From positions 62,825,251 to 62,889,250 of the forward strand of contig OX123188.2 of the NCBI GenBank assembly GCA_944739405.2: a stretch of DNA of 64,000 bases. Reading direction: 5' to 3'. A program made the position numbers and the translations under genes. The notes beneath the pieces are model-generated. The model was not told the DNA's origin, searched no databases, and saw nothing but the letters and a program-made list of their open reading frames with translations. The DNA comes from Euclidia mi (Eukaryota > Arthropoda > Insecta > Lepidoptera > Erebidae). Below, one piece after another: positions 53,770-64,000 of this stretch (positions within the stretch are counted from its first letter, which is position 1; the number at the start of each line of letters is the position of its first letter).

Positions 53770-54296
53770 CACACAACGGAACACAGATCAGGATTAAGTA
53801 CAGTCGTCTATCAAACGAATCCTGAAGAGTTTAGAATTGTTCCGTATGAATGAAAAACGACATTAAACCTACAATAACAGCATTAAACTGAAACTTACGA
53901 ATGCATCGGCAATGTACCTTTGGCGTGCGTATTGCTTACTCGCACTTGTCAACAGTATTGTACTCTGTATGGTTTATTTATGCAAGCCTCGCACCACGTA
54001 GAAATGTATTCCGTACATTTGTTGCTCTGAGAATGGACCATGGAGAATAGTTAGCCCAATTTTGAGAATAGTTTCAATTTACGCGCTGCTCAATTATCCG
54101 GCAGCATTTCTGTACGGTACGCAGCTAATAAGAAATGTGAGTTTATGGCCATTATCACCCCATTGTGAAATCAACGCTATGGAAATGCCGTTAATCTGCA
54201 TTAGTTAGGAGTACCAAATGGACGGACAAGGGCAATATTAGCAATAAATCGCAGTAGCGTACAGTACGGTAGTGATATATCCAAAACTAGCGACCC
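53770..54296. other. No gene seen
   Basis: AT-rich. Nothing recognised. Confidence 0.55.
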
Positions 54297-54548
54297 GCCC
54301 CGGCTTCGCACGGGTTTGCAATGTAAGCGCAAAGAATGTGTTTATTTACGACATCACATTAGAAACCTCTTAAACTATCAGTGTTTCTCTACTATATTAT
54401 GCATGTATTATACATATACACCTTCCTCTTGAATCACTCTATCTATTAAAGAAAAACCGCTTCAAAATCCGTTGCGTAGTTTTAAAGATTTAAGCATACA
54501 TAGGGACAGACAGATAGAAGACAGACTTTGTTTTATACTATGTATTGA
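54297..54548 (-). mobile_element. Non-autonomous Helitron, different family
   Basis: On the minus strand it starts TCAATACATAGTATAAAACA, and ends in CCCGTGCGAAGCCGGGGCGG plus GTCGCTAG, then T. The CCCGTGCGAAGCCGGG hairpin just before CTAG is the expected Helitron 3' structure. About 252 bp, with A and T at the insertion point. Confidence 0.8.
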
Positions 54549-55404
54549 TAGTGATGATTGTACCTACATGGAATATTAGTTGCTTGTAACCGAACCGTGT
54601 CAGTTCTAAATATAAAGTTCAACTGGCCTACTGTGAAGACCATCAGTGGGAACAAAAGAAACTCGTTTGTTACCTAGTACAAGCCAATATTGTTGGTTGA
54701 TCATAATACCAACTTTGTCAAATAGCATCGATAATGGTTATCGGTTCAGTGGCGTGCACCTAATTCTATCCCTAGTCTCCCTTACCTTTAATGCCGTTTT
54801 CGTGTAAGAAAATTTTTGCTCAGTAGTTTTAAGGCTACCGAAGTTCGACTGGTTTTATTAATTGATAACTTCTTGTTCAAGTTGGGATGTGTTGCGATTA
54901 ATTTAATTGATTTACGTGACTGCAAATTCTGCAGTCACGTACATTAATCACGTATAAAAGTTAAATGTAACGTTCTTCTCTTAATTTGCTCAATAGTGAA
55001 TATTTTATTAAGAATTGCTATAATTATTTATTTGGCTTCATAAATAGCACAGTCTCTTAAGTTACTAATTTGCTATTACAATGGCGTGAAGTGCAACATT
55101 TTGTGCGAAATATTCATTTGGTTCCTAAAGCAAATACCAAAACTAGACCAGCTAGTATAGAGTTATAAAACTACTTTCCTCGTACAATAATACATCTCTC
55201 GTCATTACCAAAAAAACTCTAGCGTACCTAAACGTATTCATTCGTCGTTATACCTACTGTCATCACTGAATATCACAAAAGGATTCGACTATAACGTATT
55301 AACATATATATATACTCTCTTCAATGCGAAATACGGTTAATACTCCAAAGTCGACGTGGAGTAAGATCGCTTAGAAGATTTTTGTACAGACTGTACTTTA
55401 TAAG
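54549..55404. other. No gene seen; one small palindrome
   Basis: AT-rich. A hairpin ACGTGACTGCA/TGCAGTCACGT lies at 54914-54940. Nothing else recognised. Confidence 0.55.
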
Positions 55405-55714
55405 TAATAGGGTAGCTTCCAAGGTCAAAATAATTAAATTTTATTTAGTCCGTATTTTAGAATATAAAAAAATATTGGACACGTATTTTTTCTTTTTTCG
55501 ATTAATAAAAAAATAACAAAGATATAGCCCATTAAAGTTACTTGTGACGTCATCTAGTGCGAAAAATGCAGCACGGCGTAACGTTATACGTAACTTTAAT
55601 GAGCTATATCTTGGTCATTTTTGGTTTAATTAACAAATAAAATATGTATCGCTTATTTTTGAATAATCTAAAGGATGGACTTACAAAATTTTTTTTGGCA
55701 ACTAGCCTATTCTG
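55405..55714. mobile_element. Fold-back MITE with long inverted repeats
   Basis: The whole 310 bp folds on itself. The outer ends are AATAGGGTAGCTTCCAA and, inverted, GAATAGGCTAGTTGCCAA, and the inner arms are AAGATATAGCCCATTAAAG and CTTTAATGAGCTATATCTT. TATAAG lies on both sides (55399-55404 and 55715-55720), a possible 6-bp target duplication. It is non-coding. Confidence 0.75.
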
Positions 55715-56049
55715 TATAAGGGACAACGGGTACAAAAATTAATTCAAAGGGTATACTTAAACTAAGAAAGGACGAGATTGAGAGCTTTTAGGGCTTACAA
55801 GTTACACCCCGATCGTATGTTACGTGATTAACTATTTACGCTACGTAAAATGAATACTAAAATATTTATTCTAAGATCAAATAGGTTTGATATCACTTTT
55901 CACTTTTATATACAGTCGGTTTACAAATAATTATACTAAAATCACAAGATTAAGTAAAATGGTTTCATTATTTAGTGCAGTTCTATCCTTATACAGAAAA
56001 CATTATTACCTAGCCCTTTCAGCACGACCGTAAATAAGCGTGCGCATCA

Positions 56050-56320
56050 GGTAAAAAATTGGTTGCCTGTAAAGTCGGTATACGGGCGAAAGTTTTACGT
56101 GACAACGACTTTGAGTGGTAAAATAATTTTAATGTGAATATTCATTCGTATAGTAGGAAGAAGGATGAAAGACGCGTGCCTTTCACTTTTTATGTCTGTC
56201 TCTCTCGCTCTTAGGCGGGACGCGTGCCTCTCACTCGCTCTCATTGTGAGCGCATAACGTGAGCGGAGCGTAACGCAGTTTCTTGAAGTGTCACCCGGCA
56301 AACCAATTTATAAGACGTTG
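56050..56320. repeat. Possible small MITE inside the piggyBac 5' region
   Basis: AAATTGGTTGCCTG at the left and CGGCAAACCAATTT at the right are near inverse, and ACGTGACAACG and CGTTGTCACGT form a second inverted pair just inside. The interior is CpG-containing with GACGCGTGCC repeated. Confidence 0.45.
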
Positions 56321-56871
56321 TCACGTCAAAAAAAATTGGTACACATTTATTGTTTTTTTTTTCGAATGAAACCGATACGCTTTATGTGCGGTAAATAGCC
56401 CGTGCTTAGAAAAATATATCAACGTCGTACGCTTACTCCCAGTCGCCGCTTGACGCTGTGAAAGATGGCCGCGTTTTTTGGCGGGAACGCCTGCGCAGGT
56501 ACGTAATAATATTTCAATTATTTTACTTCAAATACAGGTGATTCTACATATTTCCTTTCTTTCATGATATATTCTTGAGAATTTTATTTAATTACATTAG
56601 AAAATTAACACATTTTAATAACTTTTGATCGAGTAAAAACAATGCGCACGATCGTACTATGTAGGTTTATAGACAACTTTTGACGGTCAAATTATCACGA
56701 ACGTGCGTGTTGTTTCTTGAACGTTTTTAGAATAAAAATATTATTTATTTACTTTTGTATTACTTATGTGGTTTAATTATAACTATATACAATATATTTA
56801 TGCAGGTGGAATAAACGACGATATTATTTTGAAACATTTTGGGCGACGGGTAGGACTCCGGTATCGAAGAA

Positions 56872-57057
56872 ATGTTGGAAGATAAATTCCTGATGGAACT
56901 TGACGAGGAAAAAGAGACCGAAGAAGATCAGGAGCAACAGCAGCTGCAGAGCCATGATACTACCCAAAACCCAGTTGTGCCAAGTACTTCTAGTCTGCCC
57001 GTAACTTCACCAAGTATTATACCAAGTCGACGTGGCCAAAGTAGAGGTAGGATTTGA
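56872..57057 (+). pseudogene. piggyBac-like transposase N-terminal remnant
   Basis: A 61-codon frame from ATG 56872 is highly acidic and glutamine-rich (LDEEKETEEDQEQQQLQ), then serine/proline-rich. piggyBac transposases typically have a disordered acidic N-terminus. Position within the element supports the assignment; the sequence alone would not. The catalytic DDD region is deleted between here and 57252. Confidence 0.5.
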
Positions 57058-57251
57058 AAACAAATGCAATATACTCTGATAAACTCCTTGACTCAGCCTC
57101 TTTCTATATGTCCAGTCAGAGCACTGATTGACTATTTTACTGATTATTTTGATGATGATTTTATAATTTAGGAGCAGAGTGCACGAACAATTACTATATG
57201 CGAAAAACTGGCAATACATTGTTCGATGATTATAAGATGGGATAAGCACAG

Positions 57252-57690
57252 GAAATGCTTTGTCGATGTTGATATCATGTCCAAAAGTTATTTCTAATTA
57301 TAACAATAACGTGGGGGGTGTAGATGTGTTAGCCGAGCAAATGGAATACTATCGAGGCTATCGAGCATTCATCAAAACTAGGAAATGGACACTTAAAGTC
57401 ATAATACATTTTGTAGATCTGGCTGGCACTCGTTAATGCCAAACGGCTATATCAAAATGACTGTCTCAAACACAACGCAGAATAAGATTATGGATCTGTT
57501 ACATTTTCGCCTTGAAGTAGCAAAGGGATTGACTCAAACACCTACAAAGAGGAACTTGGAGACAAATGATGAGGATGAGGAAGAAGGAGCTGATATTTCT
57601 GGTCCTCCTAATAAAAAAAAATTAGCAATCAACTCCCACTAGGGCTAAGCGATACGACGGCTTTCAGCATTTACCATTTTTGACGAAAAA
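57252..57690 (+). pseudogene. piggyBac-like transposase C-terminal part, broken
   Basis: The reading includes CPKVISNYNNNVGGVDVL, where the aspartate of VGGVD corresponds to the last catalytic residue region of piggyBac transposases. It continues FIKTRKWTLKVIIHFVDLA, then after a shift near 57432 a segment with LVNAKRLYQND, and the frame 57436-57642 (IMDLLHFRLEVAKGLTQTPT). RAKRYDGFQHLPF is readable to about 57690, where the LINE begins. The cysteine-rich tail resumes at 62043. Confidence 0.75.
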
Positions 57691-57741
57691 ATAACATCGC
57701 CTAGATGTTGATTTTTTTTTTGTTTTTTTTTGTTGATTTTC

Positions 57742-58275
57742 TTTGATGCTTGATTCAAGATCTACAACACAAGTCCAGGTCTTCCGGAATAGAAATTAGA
57801 AATATACCGCTAACAAACAGCGAATCAACAACTAGTCTTGCTAAAACAGTGTGTAGTATCGGCGAAGCTATCGGATTACGTGTCTCGGAGTCTGAACTAC
57901 GGGATGTCTATCGTCTGCCTGGGAAGGCGTCTCCTACCCCGCGACCAGTTATTGTAGAATTTACCACGGTTGAAAAGAAAAAGACGCTCATCTCTGCTAT
58001 TAGGTCCTACAACAAAGGCAAGGGTTAGGATGACAAACTAAACACTTCACTCATCGGCATCACTGGAGCACCCAAACCAGTCTACATCACCTAACAACTT
58101 CCCGCTAACACGAAACAGCTGTTCTACCAAGCACGTGAGTTCGCCAAAAATAATGGTTATAAGTTTTGTTGGATCTCAAATGGAAATATTTTCCTGCGGA
58201 AAATAGATGGCGACAAACAAATATTAATAAACACAGAAAAAAGTCTCGAAGAAACTAAAAATATTAACATCTGAC
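57742..58275 (+). pseudogene. LINE ORF1 remnant, RRM-like with baculovirus-FP-like C-terminus
   Basis: The reading includes GIEIRNIPLTNSESTTSL, DVYRLPGKASPTPRPVIVEF, KKKTLISAIRSYNKGKG, and further on QLFYQAREFAKNNGYKFCWI and GNIFLRKIDG. The last part resembles the FP-type domain shared by several insect LINE ORF1 proteins and by a baculovirus protein; this is an ancient family resemblance, not evidence of a virus here. It is interrupted by a stop after YNKGKG at 58026-58028 and another after PVYIT near 58093. The N-terminus is absent. Confidence 0.65.
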
Positions 58276-58603
58276 TAATATTCTATCAAAAGAAAATAAT
58301 ATCTTATTTTGTTTACTACTCACTATATTTTCATTCAAATCAAAATGTGATATATGTGCATAAATGTTATGATAAGCACACACATAACTTACCCACACAC
58401 ACTTACACGACACCATATTCCGTACACTACAATCCCAACATTTACAACAATTTTCTTTCACACTTACATGAAAATACACTTTCTTCACTCTTCAATATTA
58501 TTCCTACACACGTGCGATGTATTTACAAATCGAGACATAAAGCAGCTAAAACATAAAGACAAGACATTATACAAGCAGCGCTTTTAGACATTTATCATAA
58601 CTA

Positions 58604-61225
58604 ATGGCTGTAATTAATGAAATAAACAGTGAACTTGATTCACTAGTCGCAGGAAACTCTTTTACGTGTAGCTCAGATGACTGCCTTAAGTTTATAAACC
58701 ACGCAGATAGCAACGTAATAGCATTACATTTAAATAAACGCAGCATAAACAAAATCTTTTCTCAACTTCAGGTACTACTGTATTCAACTAAAGTTAACTT
58801 CGACATTATAATTTTGACTGAATGTTGGCTCAGTAACGTTAACAACCTACCGATCTTGACAGGATTCAACACATTTTCTACTAACATAAATTCCAATCAG
58901 AATGATGGCATCGTGATCTACGCGAAAAATGGGCTCCAAGTATCAGTATGGGAACCTATCTTCGTAGGCGGGAACTGTCTTGTATGCCATATTGACGACA
59001 AAAAACTTGCTATCGTATCCATATATCGATCTCCATCTTACAACTCAAAAAAAAACTTTGTCAATTTTTTAAATAGTTTAAATTCTGTATATACTGAGCT
59101 CTCTAACTGGCAGAATATCGTACTAATGGGCGACTTAAACATTGATATAAAGCACAGTGGTAGGAACGATCGGAGTGTCGATTATCTTACTTTGAGTATA
59201 ACTCATGGCTTGCTACCAACCCACCTTTTTCCCACGCGACTTGAAAATTGTCTAGACCACTCACTCGTTAAGTCAAACCTATCAACCACCACATTAGTTT
59301 TAGACTCGCATCTAACGGACCACAGGCCACTTATCCTGGCTATTACAAATGCAAATCCCGAACGAAGACAATGTAAATTTTCTACTCGTGTTAATTATGA
59401 TGCAATAAAAAGGGAACTAGACGCTGCGGATTTCTCAACTCTGTTTCATACTGTTGACCCTAACATATCAATAAATTTACTTATAACTTTAATAACCACA
59501 GCAATTACTAAACATACGATTCACACCAAAACACCTAGGAAAAAAAGAATTATAAAACCCTGGATAACTCCAGGGCTATTAAAGTGCATTCAAAATCGCG
59601 ATAGATTACATATACGATCAAAAAAGGAACCAGATAATATTATTCTGAAAATTACATATACGCGTTATCGTAACTTCTGTAACTCTCTGTTACGAAAACT
59701 AAAAACTGCTTTCGATAGGAGTGAGTTAGAGAAAGCCAAAAATAACCCCAAAGCCCTTTGGAATAAAATAAAAGAAATAACAAGCACGCGTAAACAAAAA
59801 AGTAGTCCAGTAGAATTATTAAAAATAAGTGACAGCCCTCAAACGTCCATAGATGCAGTTTGTTACCACCTTAGCAACGTAGGTAAAAATATGGCAGCTC
59901 AAATATTATCTCAGACCCCCAGGGCAACAGCCTTGCTCCAATCGGCTTCCACTGTCAGAATAAATCCAAATTATTCGCCCTGCAACTCCTTTGCTTTGCT
60001 AGAGGTGGATGAGTCTGAGATCGAATCCCTCATTCTTCAACTCCGTGACGATTGTGCGGTGGGCTGGGATAGAATCCCACCCGCAGTTCTAAAACAGTGT
60101 CGTAATACACTGATCCCGCCACTGACACACATTTTCAACAACTGTTTACGCAAGGGCGTCTTTCCGGATGCTTTAAAATGTGCCATAATTCACCCAATCT
60201 ATAAGGGAGGGAACAGAGACTGTGTCAACAACTATAGGCCTATCTCAGTGCTGACCGCACTCTCCAAGGTCCTTGAAAAGGTTATTGGCAACCGTCTGAC
60301 GAAATTTCTAAACAAGTATCAAATTATTGCTAAAAATCAGTATGGATTTCGCACGGGTGTTTCGACTGAGGATGCGGTTTTGGATTTAACTCAGGCGATA
60401 GCTAGTAATCTCGACAGCAAAACTAAATGCCTAGCCATATTTCTGGACCTATCCAAGGCGTTTGACACGGTCTCTGTTCCCTTACTTATCTCGAAATTAG
60501 AACTTGTCGGTGTGAGAGGTATCGTCCTCGAAATCTTTAAAAGCTTCCTCAATAACCACACACAACGAGTTAAAATTGATGAATACCTTAGCAATGAAAC
60601 ATTAGTGTCATACGGTGTTCCTCAGGGAAGCATATTGGGTCCTGTATTGTTCCAAATTTATGTAAATGATTTGTGCAATATGCCTCTTCCAAATTGTAAG
60701 ATTTACGCCTATGCTGACGATACAGCAATTTTAGTTAGTGGCCCTACGTGGGAAAGTGTTAAAAATAATGCGGAATCAGCACTCGGCAACATAATCTCAT
60801 GGCTCAATGCAAATTTCCTTACCTTGAATGTCACAAAAACCTGTTTTATTGCTTTTGCTATTCGCCGAAACATGTTACCTGACAAATCCTTCTCCATAGT
60901 CGCGCACACGTGCCAGCAACAATCAGCCCCTTGCTTATGTCCGAAGCTCTCAAGAACTGAAGAGGTACGATACTTGGGGGTACAAATTGACGCGGGTTTA
61001 AAATGGGACAAACAATTAAATGCTCTCACTACGAGAACTATGAGACTTCTCCATATATTTAAATCTCTCAGAGGTGTCACTAACTTTGAAACTCTTAAAA
61101 TAATATTTCATTCGCTATGCCAATCAGTTATCGGATACTGCATCCCAGTTTGGGGAGGTGCAAACAAAACCAATTTTCTGAGGGTTGAGAGAGCTCAGAG
61201 GGCAATACTCAAAGTAATGACTTGA
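58604..61225 (+). CDS. LINE ORF2: APE endonuclease and RT, 873 codons open
   Basis: The endonuclease (residues 1-230) shows IILTECWLS, VSIYRSPSYNS, LMGDLNIDI and SHLTDHRPLI, giving the Glu, GDxN and DH residues. The RT (about 460-760) shows DDCAVGWDRIPPAVLK, NYRPISVLTALSKVLEKVIG, QYGFRTGVSTEDAVLDL, AIFLDLSKAFDTVSVPLL, SYGVPQGSILGPVLFQIYV and the active site AYADDTAILVSG. The frame closes with TGA 61223-61225 after RAILKVMT, but the same frame is open for a further 52 codons (KPFRYPTAQLYSDCKILTV onward) to 61383. So the TGA is probably a nonsense mutation removing the C-terminus. CR1/Jockey superfamily; clade uncertain. Confidence 0.85.
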   Translation: MAVINEINSELDSLVAGNSFTCSSDDCLKFINHADSNVIALHLNKRSINKIFSQLQVLLYSTKVNFDIIILTECWLSNVNNLPILTGFNTFSTNINSNQNDGIVIYAKNGLQVSVWEPIFVGGNCLVCHIDDKKLAIVSIYRSPSYNSKKNFVNFLNSLNSVYTELSNWQNIVLMGDLNIDIKHSGRNDRSVDYLTLSITHGLLPTHLFPTRLENCLDHSLVKSNLSTTTLVLDSHLTDHRPLILAITNANPERRQCKFSTRVNYDAIKRELDAADFSTLFHTVDPNISINLLITLITTAITKHTIHTKTPRKKRIIKPWITPGLLKCIQNRDRLHIRSKKEPDNIILKITYTRYRNFCNSLLRKLKTAFDRSELEKAKNNPKALWNKIKEITSTRKQKSSPVELLKISDSPQTSIDAVCYHLSNVGKNMAAQILSQTPRATALLQSASTVRINPNYSPCNSFALLEVDESEIESLILQLRDDCAVGWDRIPPAVLKQCRNTLIPPLTHIFNNCLRKGVFPDALKCAIIHPIYKGGNRDCVNNYRPISVLTALSKVLEKVIGNRLTKFLNKYQIIAKNQYGFRTGVSTEDAVLDLTQAIASNLDSKTKCLAIFLDLSKAFDTVSVPLLISKLELVGVRGIVLEIFKSFLNNHTQRVKIDEYLSNETLVSYGVPQGSILGPVLFQIYVNDLCNMPLPNCKIYAYADDTAILVSGPTWESVKNNAESALGNIISWLNANFLTLNVTKTCFIAFAIRRNMLPDKSFSIVAHTCQQQSAPCLCPKLSRTEEVRYLGVQIDAGLKWDKQLNALTTRTMRLLHIFKSLRGVTNFETLKIIFHSLCQSVIGYCIPVWGGANKTNFLRVERAQRAILKVMT

Positions 61226-61569
61226 AAACCCTTTCGCTATCCTACAGCTCAGTTATACTCAGACTGTAAAATTTTAACAGTCCGTCAGCTTTATGTGCTA
61301 CAGTCTATACTTAGAAAACACTCTAGTGTTCTTCCTCCAGATCGGAACAAACGCACTAATTTCCCCCTGGGTACCCGTCATTAAACAACATTCGCTAAAC
61401 ACCAATATTACATCTGAAGCACATACATCTACAAAAAAATTCACAGTAAAGTTAACATAACTGACTTAAATAAGAAAGAACTTAAATCTAAATTGACGAC
61501 ATGGCTACTTCAACAGGACTATTCACAAACAGAGTCCCTTCTTATATTCATCGCATAATATTTGTACAG

Positions 61570-61695
61570 GCACACACACACAAACCCACGCTTGCACGCA
61601 CACGCAAACCAAACACACGCACGCACGCACGCATGCACACACACACACATATACACACACACACGCACAAAAACACACACACATGCACACACACA

Positions 61696-61765
<70 letters not shown>

Positions 61766-61783
61766 CTAGAAGGACAAAAGGAC
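61570..61783 (+). repeat. (CA)n microsatellite in the LINE 3' UTR
   Basis: More than 200 bp is dominated by CACACA with CGCACG variants at the left. It produces long spurious His-Thr and Cys-Val frames on both strands. Confidence 0.95.
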
Positions 61784-62042
61784 ACAGTCCACTGGTTGTA
61801 AAAATCTAAACTAGTATTTAACTTCCTAGCCGACACTGTCTCTTAAGATACAGGTCATCCTAGTTTAAGAGGCAGGGTTCTATCATATTTGAAACAGATT
61901 ATTTTCTTGTTTTTAACTATGTCTTGGCCCTTAAATTAGATACAATAATTCCTTCACAATGCATGTAAAAGTATTGTAATCTGTAACTGGTTTTAATAAA
62001 GTTTATTATTATTATTATTATGTTGAAAATAAGAGTCCTGTA

Positions 62043-62180
62043 ACAGTCGATCTAAAATTATGTGCACTAAGTGCAAGGTTTATTGGTGTTCGTCTAGAAC
62101 TAAAAATTGTTATGCCATATCACCAAAAATGATGGAAAGCAAACCATTAATATCGTTACTATTGATCTCATTTATTGATT
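62043..62180 (+). pseudogene. piggyBac-like cysteine-rich C-terminal tail
   Basis: The plus-strand reading SRSKIMCTKCKVYWCSSRTK followed by NCYAISPK has the C-X2-C...C...C spacing of the zinc-binding tail that ends piggyBac transposases. It lies immediately after the LINE tail and continues the gene left at 57690. A shift is likely near 62040. About 45 codons. Confidence 0.65.
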
Positions 62181-62572
62181 GACAATTTGAATCATATTTT
62201 AAAAAGTTCATTTAATTTTTGTTCTATTGAATACTATTCTATTAAATATAATTATTATACATATAAAGTGTAGTATGAAAGAATAGTATGACTGATTTGT
62301 AACAAGACTGATTATAAATTTACTAATTAAAAATATTTTTGATTTAAAAAACTTGTTTTATTGTATATAAAATGGTCATATATGAAAAATGCACGATCGT
62401 GCGAGTTCTCATCTAGAAGCCGAAATTGAACGGTCGTGCGGGTACTTTTATAAAAAAACTAAAATACCTATATTTTTTATTTTATTTTTTTAGCGTCCTT
62501 CAGATCCAAAATGATCAGACTGGGCTGGAAAAAAAACAATTTCAGTAAAAAAAAATCTTCGGGCTGAAAGGG

Positions 62573-63087
62573 CTAGAGATGAAAATTTTATTTGATACAC
62601 ATTGAAATAATAATACGCCCGGGTTACTTTCGTATATTCGAAATGTAAGTGCAACATAAATCTGCTTAAATCTCCAATATAAATACGACTGTGATGCCGA
62701 TTACGGAAGGGTATCACAAAGAAAATATATCTCTATATGTTAGTAAAGACATATAAGCCGGGTCAATGAGTTACAATGGTACATTTGACTTTCCTCCACA
62801 AGTCAATAGAGTCATCTAAAGTTGGTTCAATGCTTCGATGTTTTCCTGTGTTGATCAAGCCGCAAGGTGGCGACTCATATAAAAGGGTAATGAGCTATGA
62901 GCTTGGGTACCAACTTTACTTACAAATATACACATTTGAGAACAAGCAAGCTCCTCAATAATCGTAAATTAACCAAGGTAAACCTTAATCAAACATCCCT
63001 TGTGTTCGATTCCTCGCATTTATTGCCTAACAATAGTTCTGATTTACGATCTAGGATTGCACGAAGCCGCGGCGCGCCGGGATTGTA
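62573..63087. other. No gene seen
   Basis: AT-rich. A 61-codon plus frame at 62776 and part of a 106-codon frame starting at 62897 have no recognisable motif. A TATA-like ATATAAAAGGG occurs at 62878 without a supported transcript. Confidence 0.45.
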
Positions 63088-63301
63088 CAGTCAGCTTCAT
63101 AAATATATATATACATTTACGTTATTTTATATGGTTATATTGTCCAAAATGGTCATAATTTTTCTTATGTTTAAAAATTTTTACACAAGAAAATCTTGCC
63201 TAAATCATAATTTATAAATTAAATATAATTAACGAGGAGTTTTAATTCATAAAAGTCTCAGCAAAAATGTTGAGGTGTGTAACTACTTTTAGAGTTGACT
63301 G
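63088..63301. mobile_element. Tc1/mariner-type MITE
   Basis: CAGTCAGC at 63088 and GTTGACTG ending at 63301 are inverted ends with one mismatch, each flanked by TA (63086-63087 and 63302-63303). The element is 214 bp, AT-rich and non-coding. Confidence 0.65.
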
Positions 63302-63304
63302 TAC

Positions 63305-64000
63305 CTATGCCTTATTTATGCGACTGTGAAATGAACTAAGATACACTAATATATACATGTATCAAATCTTCGATAATTACAAGCAATAGATATCAAAATT
63401 TCTGTACTAGTCGTAAATGCTATAACTTTCGACGCGACCGAAACTTCAATACGATCAATGTCTTGTATAGAATCGCGTCTATGTATTCATAGACTAAGAT
63501 AGGTGAGATTTATATAATTTTGTCAGTCTTAATGACTATTGGCATAGTACAAAAATAATAGAAGGATAGCTTCATACAAATCGGCCGCAGCCGGTTTGAA
63601 TGTACGCGTGAGTCGCCGGCGCCGTGTAAGCACGCACTTTTCACGCACACAATCTCATAGACGAGCGCGGCCCGGCGCGGCCTCAGTACTGGATGCGCCG
63701 CGCGTCTGAGGACGCAAGAGTAGGCAATTAACTCGCCGATCGGCCTTAGCTAACCTACTATTCCTTTTTTACTATGCTATTGCGTTATTTATATGTCTTA
63801 TCAATCTATGGTATGTAGCAACATACTCTCCACGCTTGTAATGCCCACTAGGTCCCTACTAGCCTAAATATAACATTTTCTTTTTATGAGTAACCGTAAG
63901 ACTTTTTGATAACTTTGGGTTAAAAAGTTAATTAAATAATGGTATGCCTATGTTTTCTCATATCTGGTAATTTCTAGCATAATCATTAGATAACATTGTA
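63305..64000. other. CpG-rich patch in otherwise AT-rich, gene-free sequence
   Basis: 63585-63725 holds many CpGs (GTCGCCGGCGCCGTG, GAGCGCGGCCCGGCGCGGCC) and contrasts with both flanks. It could be a promoter or first-exon region of a host gene beyond the window, but I see no open frame or splice evidence. Confidence 0.4.

Larger units (their letters stand above)
57695..62018 (+). mobile_element. 5'-truncated LINE nested in the piggyBac-like element
   Basis: It contains an ORF1 remnant (57742-58275), a long open ORF2 (58604-61225), a (CA)n-expanded 3' UTR and a (TTA)n tail (about 61995-62018). Partly matching A-rich sequences at the borders (TTGACGAAAAAATAA and TTGAAAATAAGAG) may be the target duplication. 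The transposase reading to left and right belongs to one gene, so the LINE is the younger insertion. Confidence 0.8.
56014..62572 (+). mobile_element. piggyBac-like transposon, split by a nested LINE
   Basis: The ends are CCCTTTCAGC (56014-56023) and its inverse GCTGAAAGGG (62563-62572), flanked by CTAG on both sides where piggyBac normally uses TTAA. The palindromic motif GCACGAYCGT recurs at both ends (56022, 56646, 62391 and, inverted, 62430). Transposase remnants lie at 56872-57690 and 62043-62180, with the LINE between. The remainder without the LINE is about 2.2 kb. Confidence 0.75.

Noticed and set aside
57742..58275. Endogenous baculovirus gene
   Set aside because: The FP-like resemblance is shared with LINE ORF1 proteins, and it sits directly upstream of a LINE ORF2 in the same orientation.
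61550..61800. CRISPR array or tandem gene
   Set aside because: It is simple dinucleotide repeats without spacers. No CRISPR-like structure occurs anywhere in this eukaryotic window.
61519..61836. Cys-Val and His-Thr repeat proteins
   Set aside because: They are direct translations of the (CA)n microsatellite.

Overview
The window looks like lepidopteran (moth or butterfly) genomic DNA made almost entirely of transposable elements. The evidence is the AT-rich background, (TTAGG)n telomere-type repeats carrying SART-type telomere-specific LINEs, tRNA-headed SINEs of the kind common in moths, Helitrons ending CTAG|T, CR1/Zenon-like, RTE, Jockey-like and R2/R4-like LINEs, Penelope-like elements (PLE), Tc1 and piggyBac-like DNA transposons, and a BEL/Pao fragment. 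I found no convincing host protein-coding gene, rRNA, functional tRNA or CRISPR array. Family names rest on motifs I could read, not on a database search.

Layout. 1-8.6 kb: PLE fragments and an RLE-type LINE. Here a 1,483-bp block (LINE 5' half plus PLE flank) is tandemly duplicated, and the second copy is split by a roughly 2.1-kb insertion carrying a broken tyrosine recombinase. 9.0-9.6 kb: a GC-rich minisatellite. 11.8-15.4 kb: a Helitron and an RTE element into which a Jockey-like LINE has inserted in the opposite orientation. 16.0-19.6 kb: two Tc1-like DD34E transposons, the first dead and the second with an intact 341-aa transposase. 20.1-21.2 kb: the 3' end of a BEL/Pao retrotransposon with its LTR. 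21.2-25.9 kb: a nearly full-length two-ORF LINE. 27.2 kb: a SINE with a 13-bp target duplication. 28.4-31.9 kb: a CR1/Zenon-like LINE on the minus strand. 33-38.8 kb: Helitron, SINE, RTE and PLE fragments.

38.8-50.6 kb is the most unusual block. An insertion with a 9-11 bp target duplication carries a short (TTAGG)n tract, and this tract has collected a head-to-tail stack of SART-type LINEs. The stack holds three copies of a roughly 0.6-kb GC-rich unit with a shared 5' end, one long element (5'UTR repeats, ORF1, and ORF2 joined by a TAATG stop-start overlap), and two 5'-truncated relatives. A pre-insertion version of the target lies about 1.1 kb upstream, so the stack is interstitial rather than at a chromosome end.

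50.7-52.1 kb: two more PLE fragments. 52.5-55.7 kb: a SINE, Helitrons and a fold-back MITE. 56.0-62.6 kb: a piggyBac-like element with matching termini, split by a 4.3-kb LINE that has an 873-codon open ORF2. 62.6-64 kb: a Tc1/mariner-type MITE and a CpG-rich patch. These elements do not form a cooperating gene set. The history is one of nested insertions, microhomology-joined duplications and small inverted duplications.
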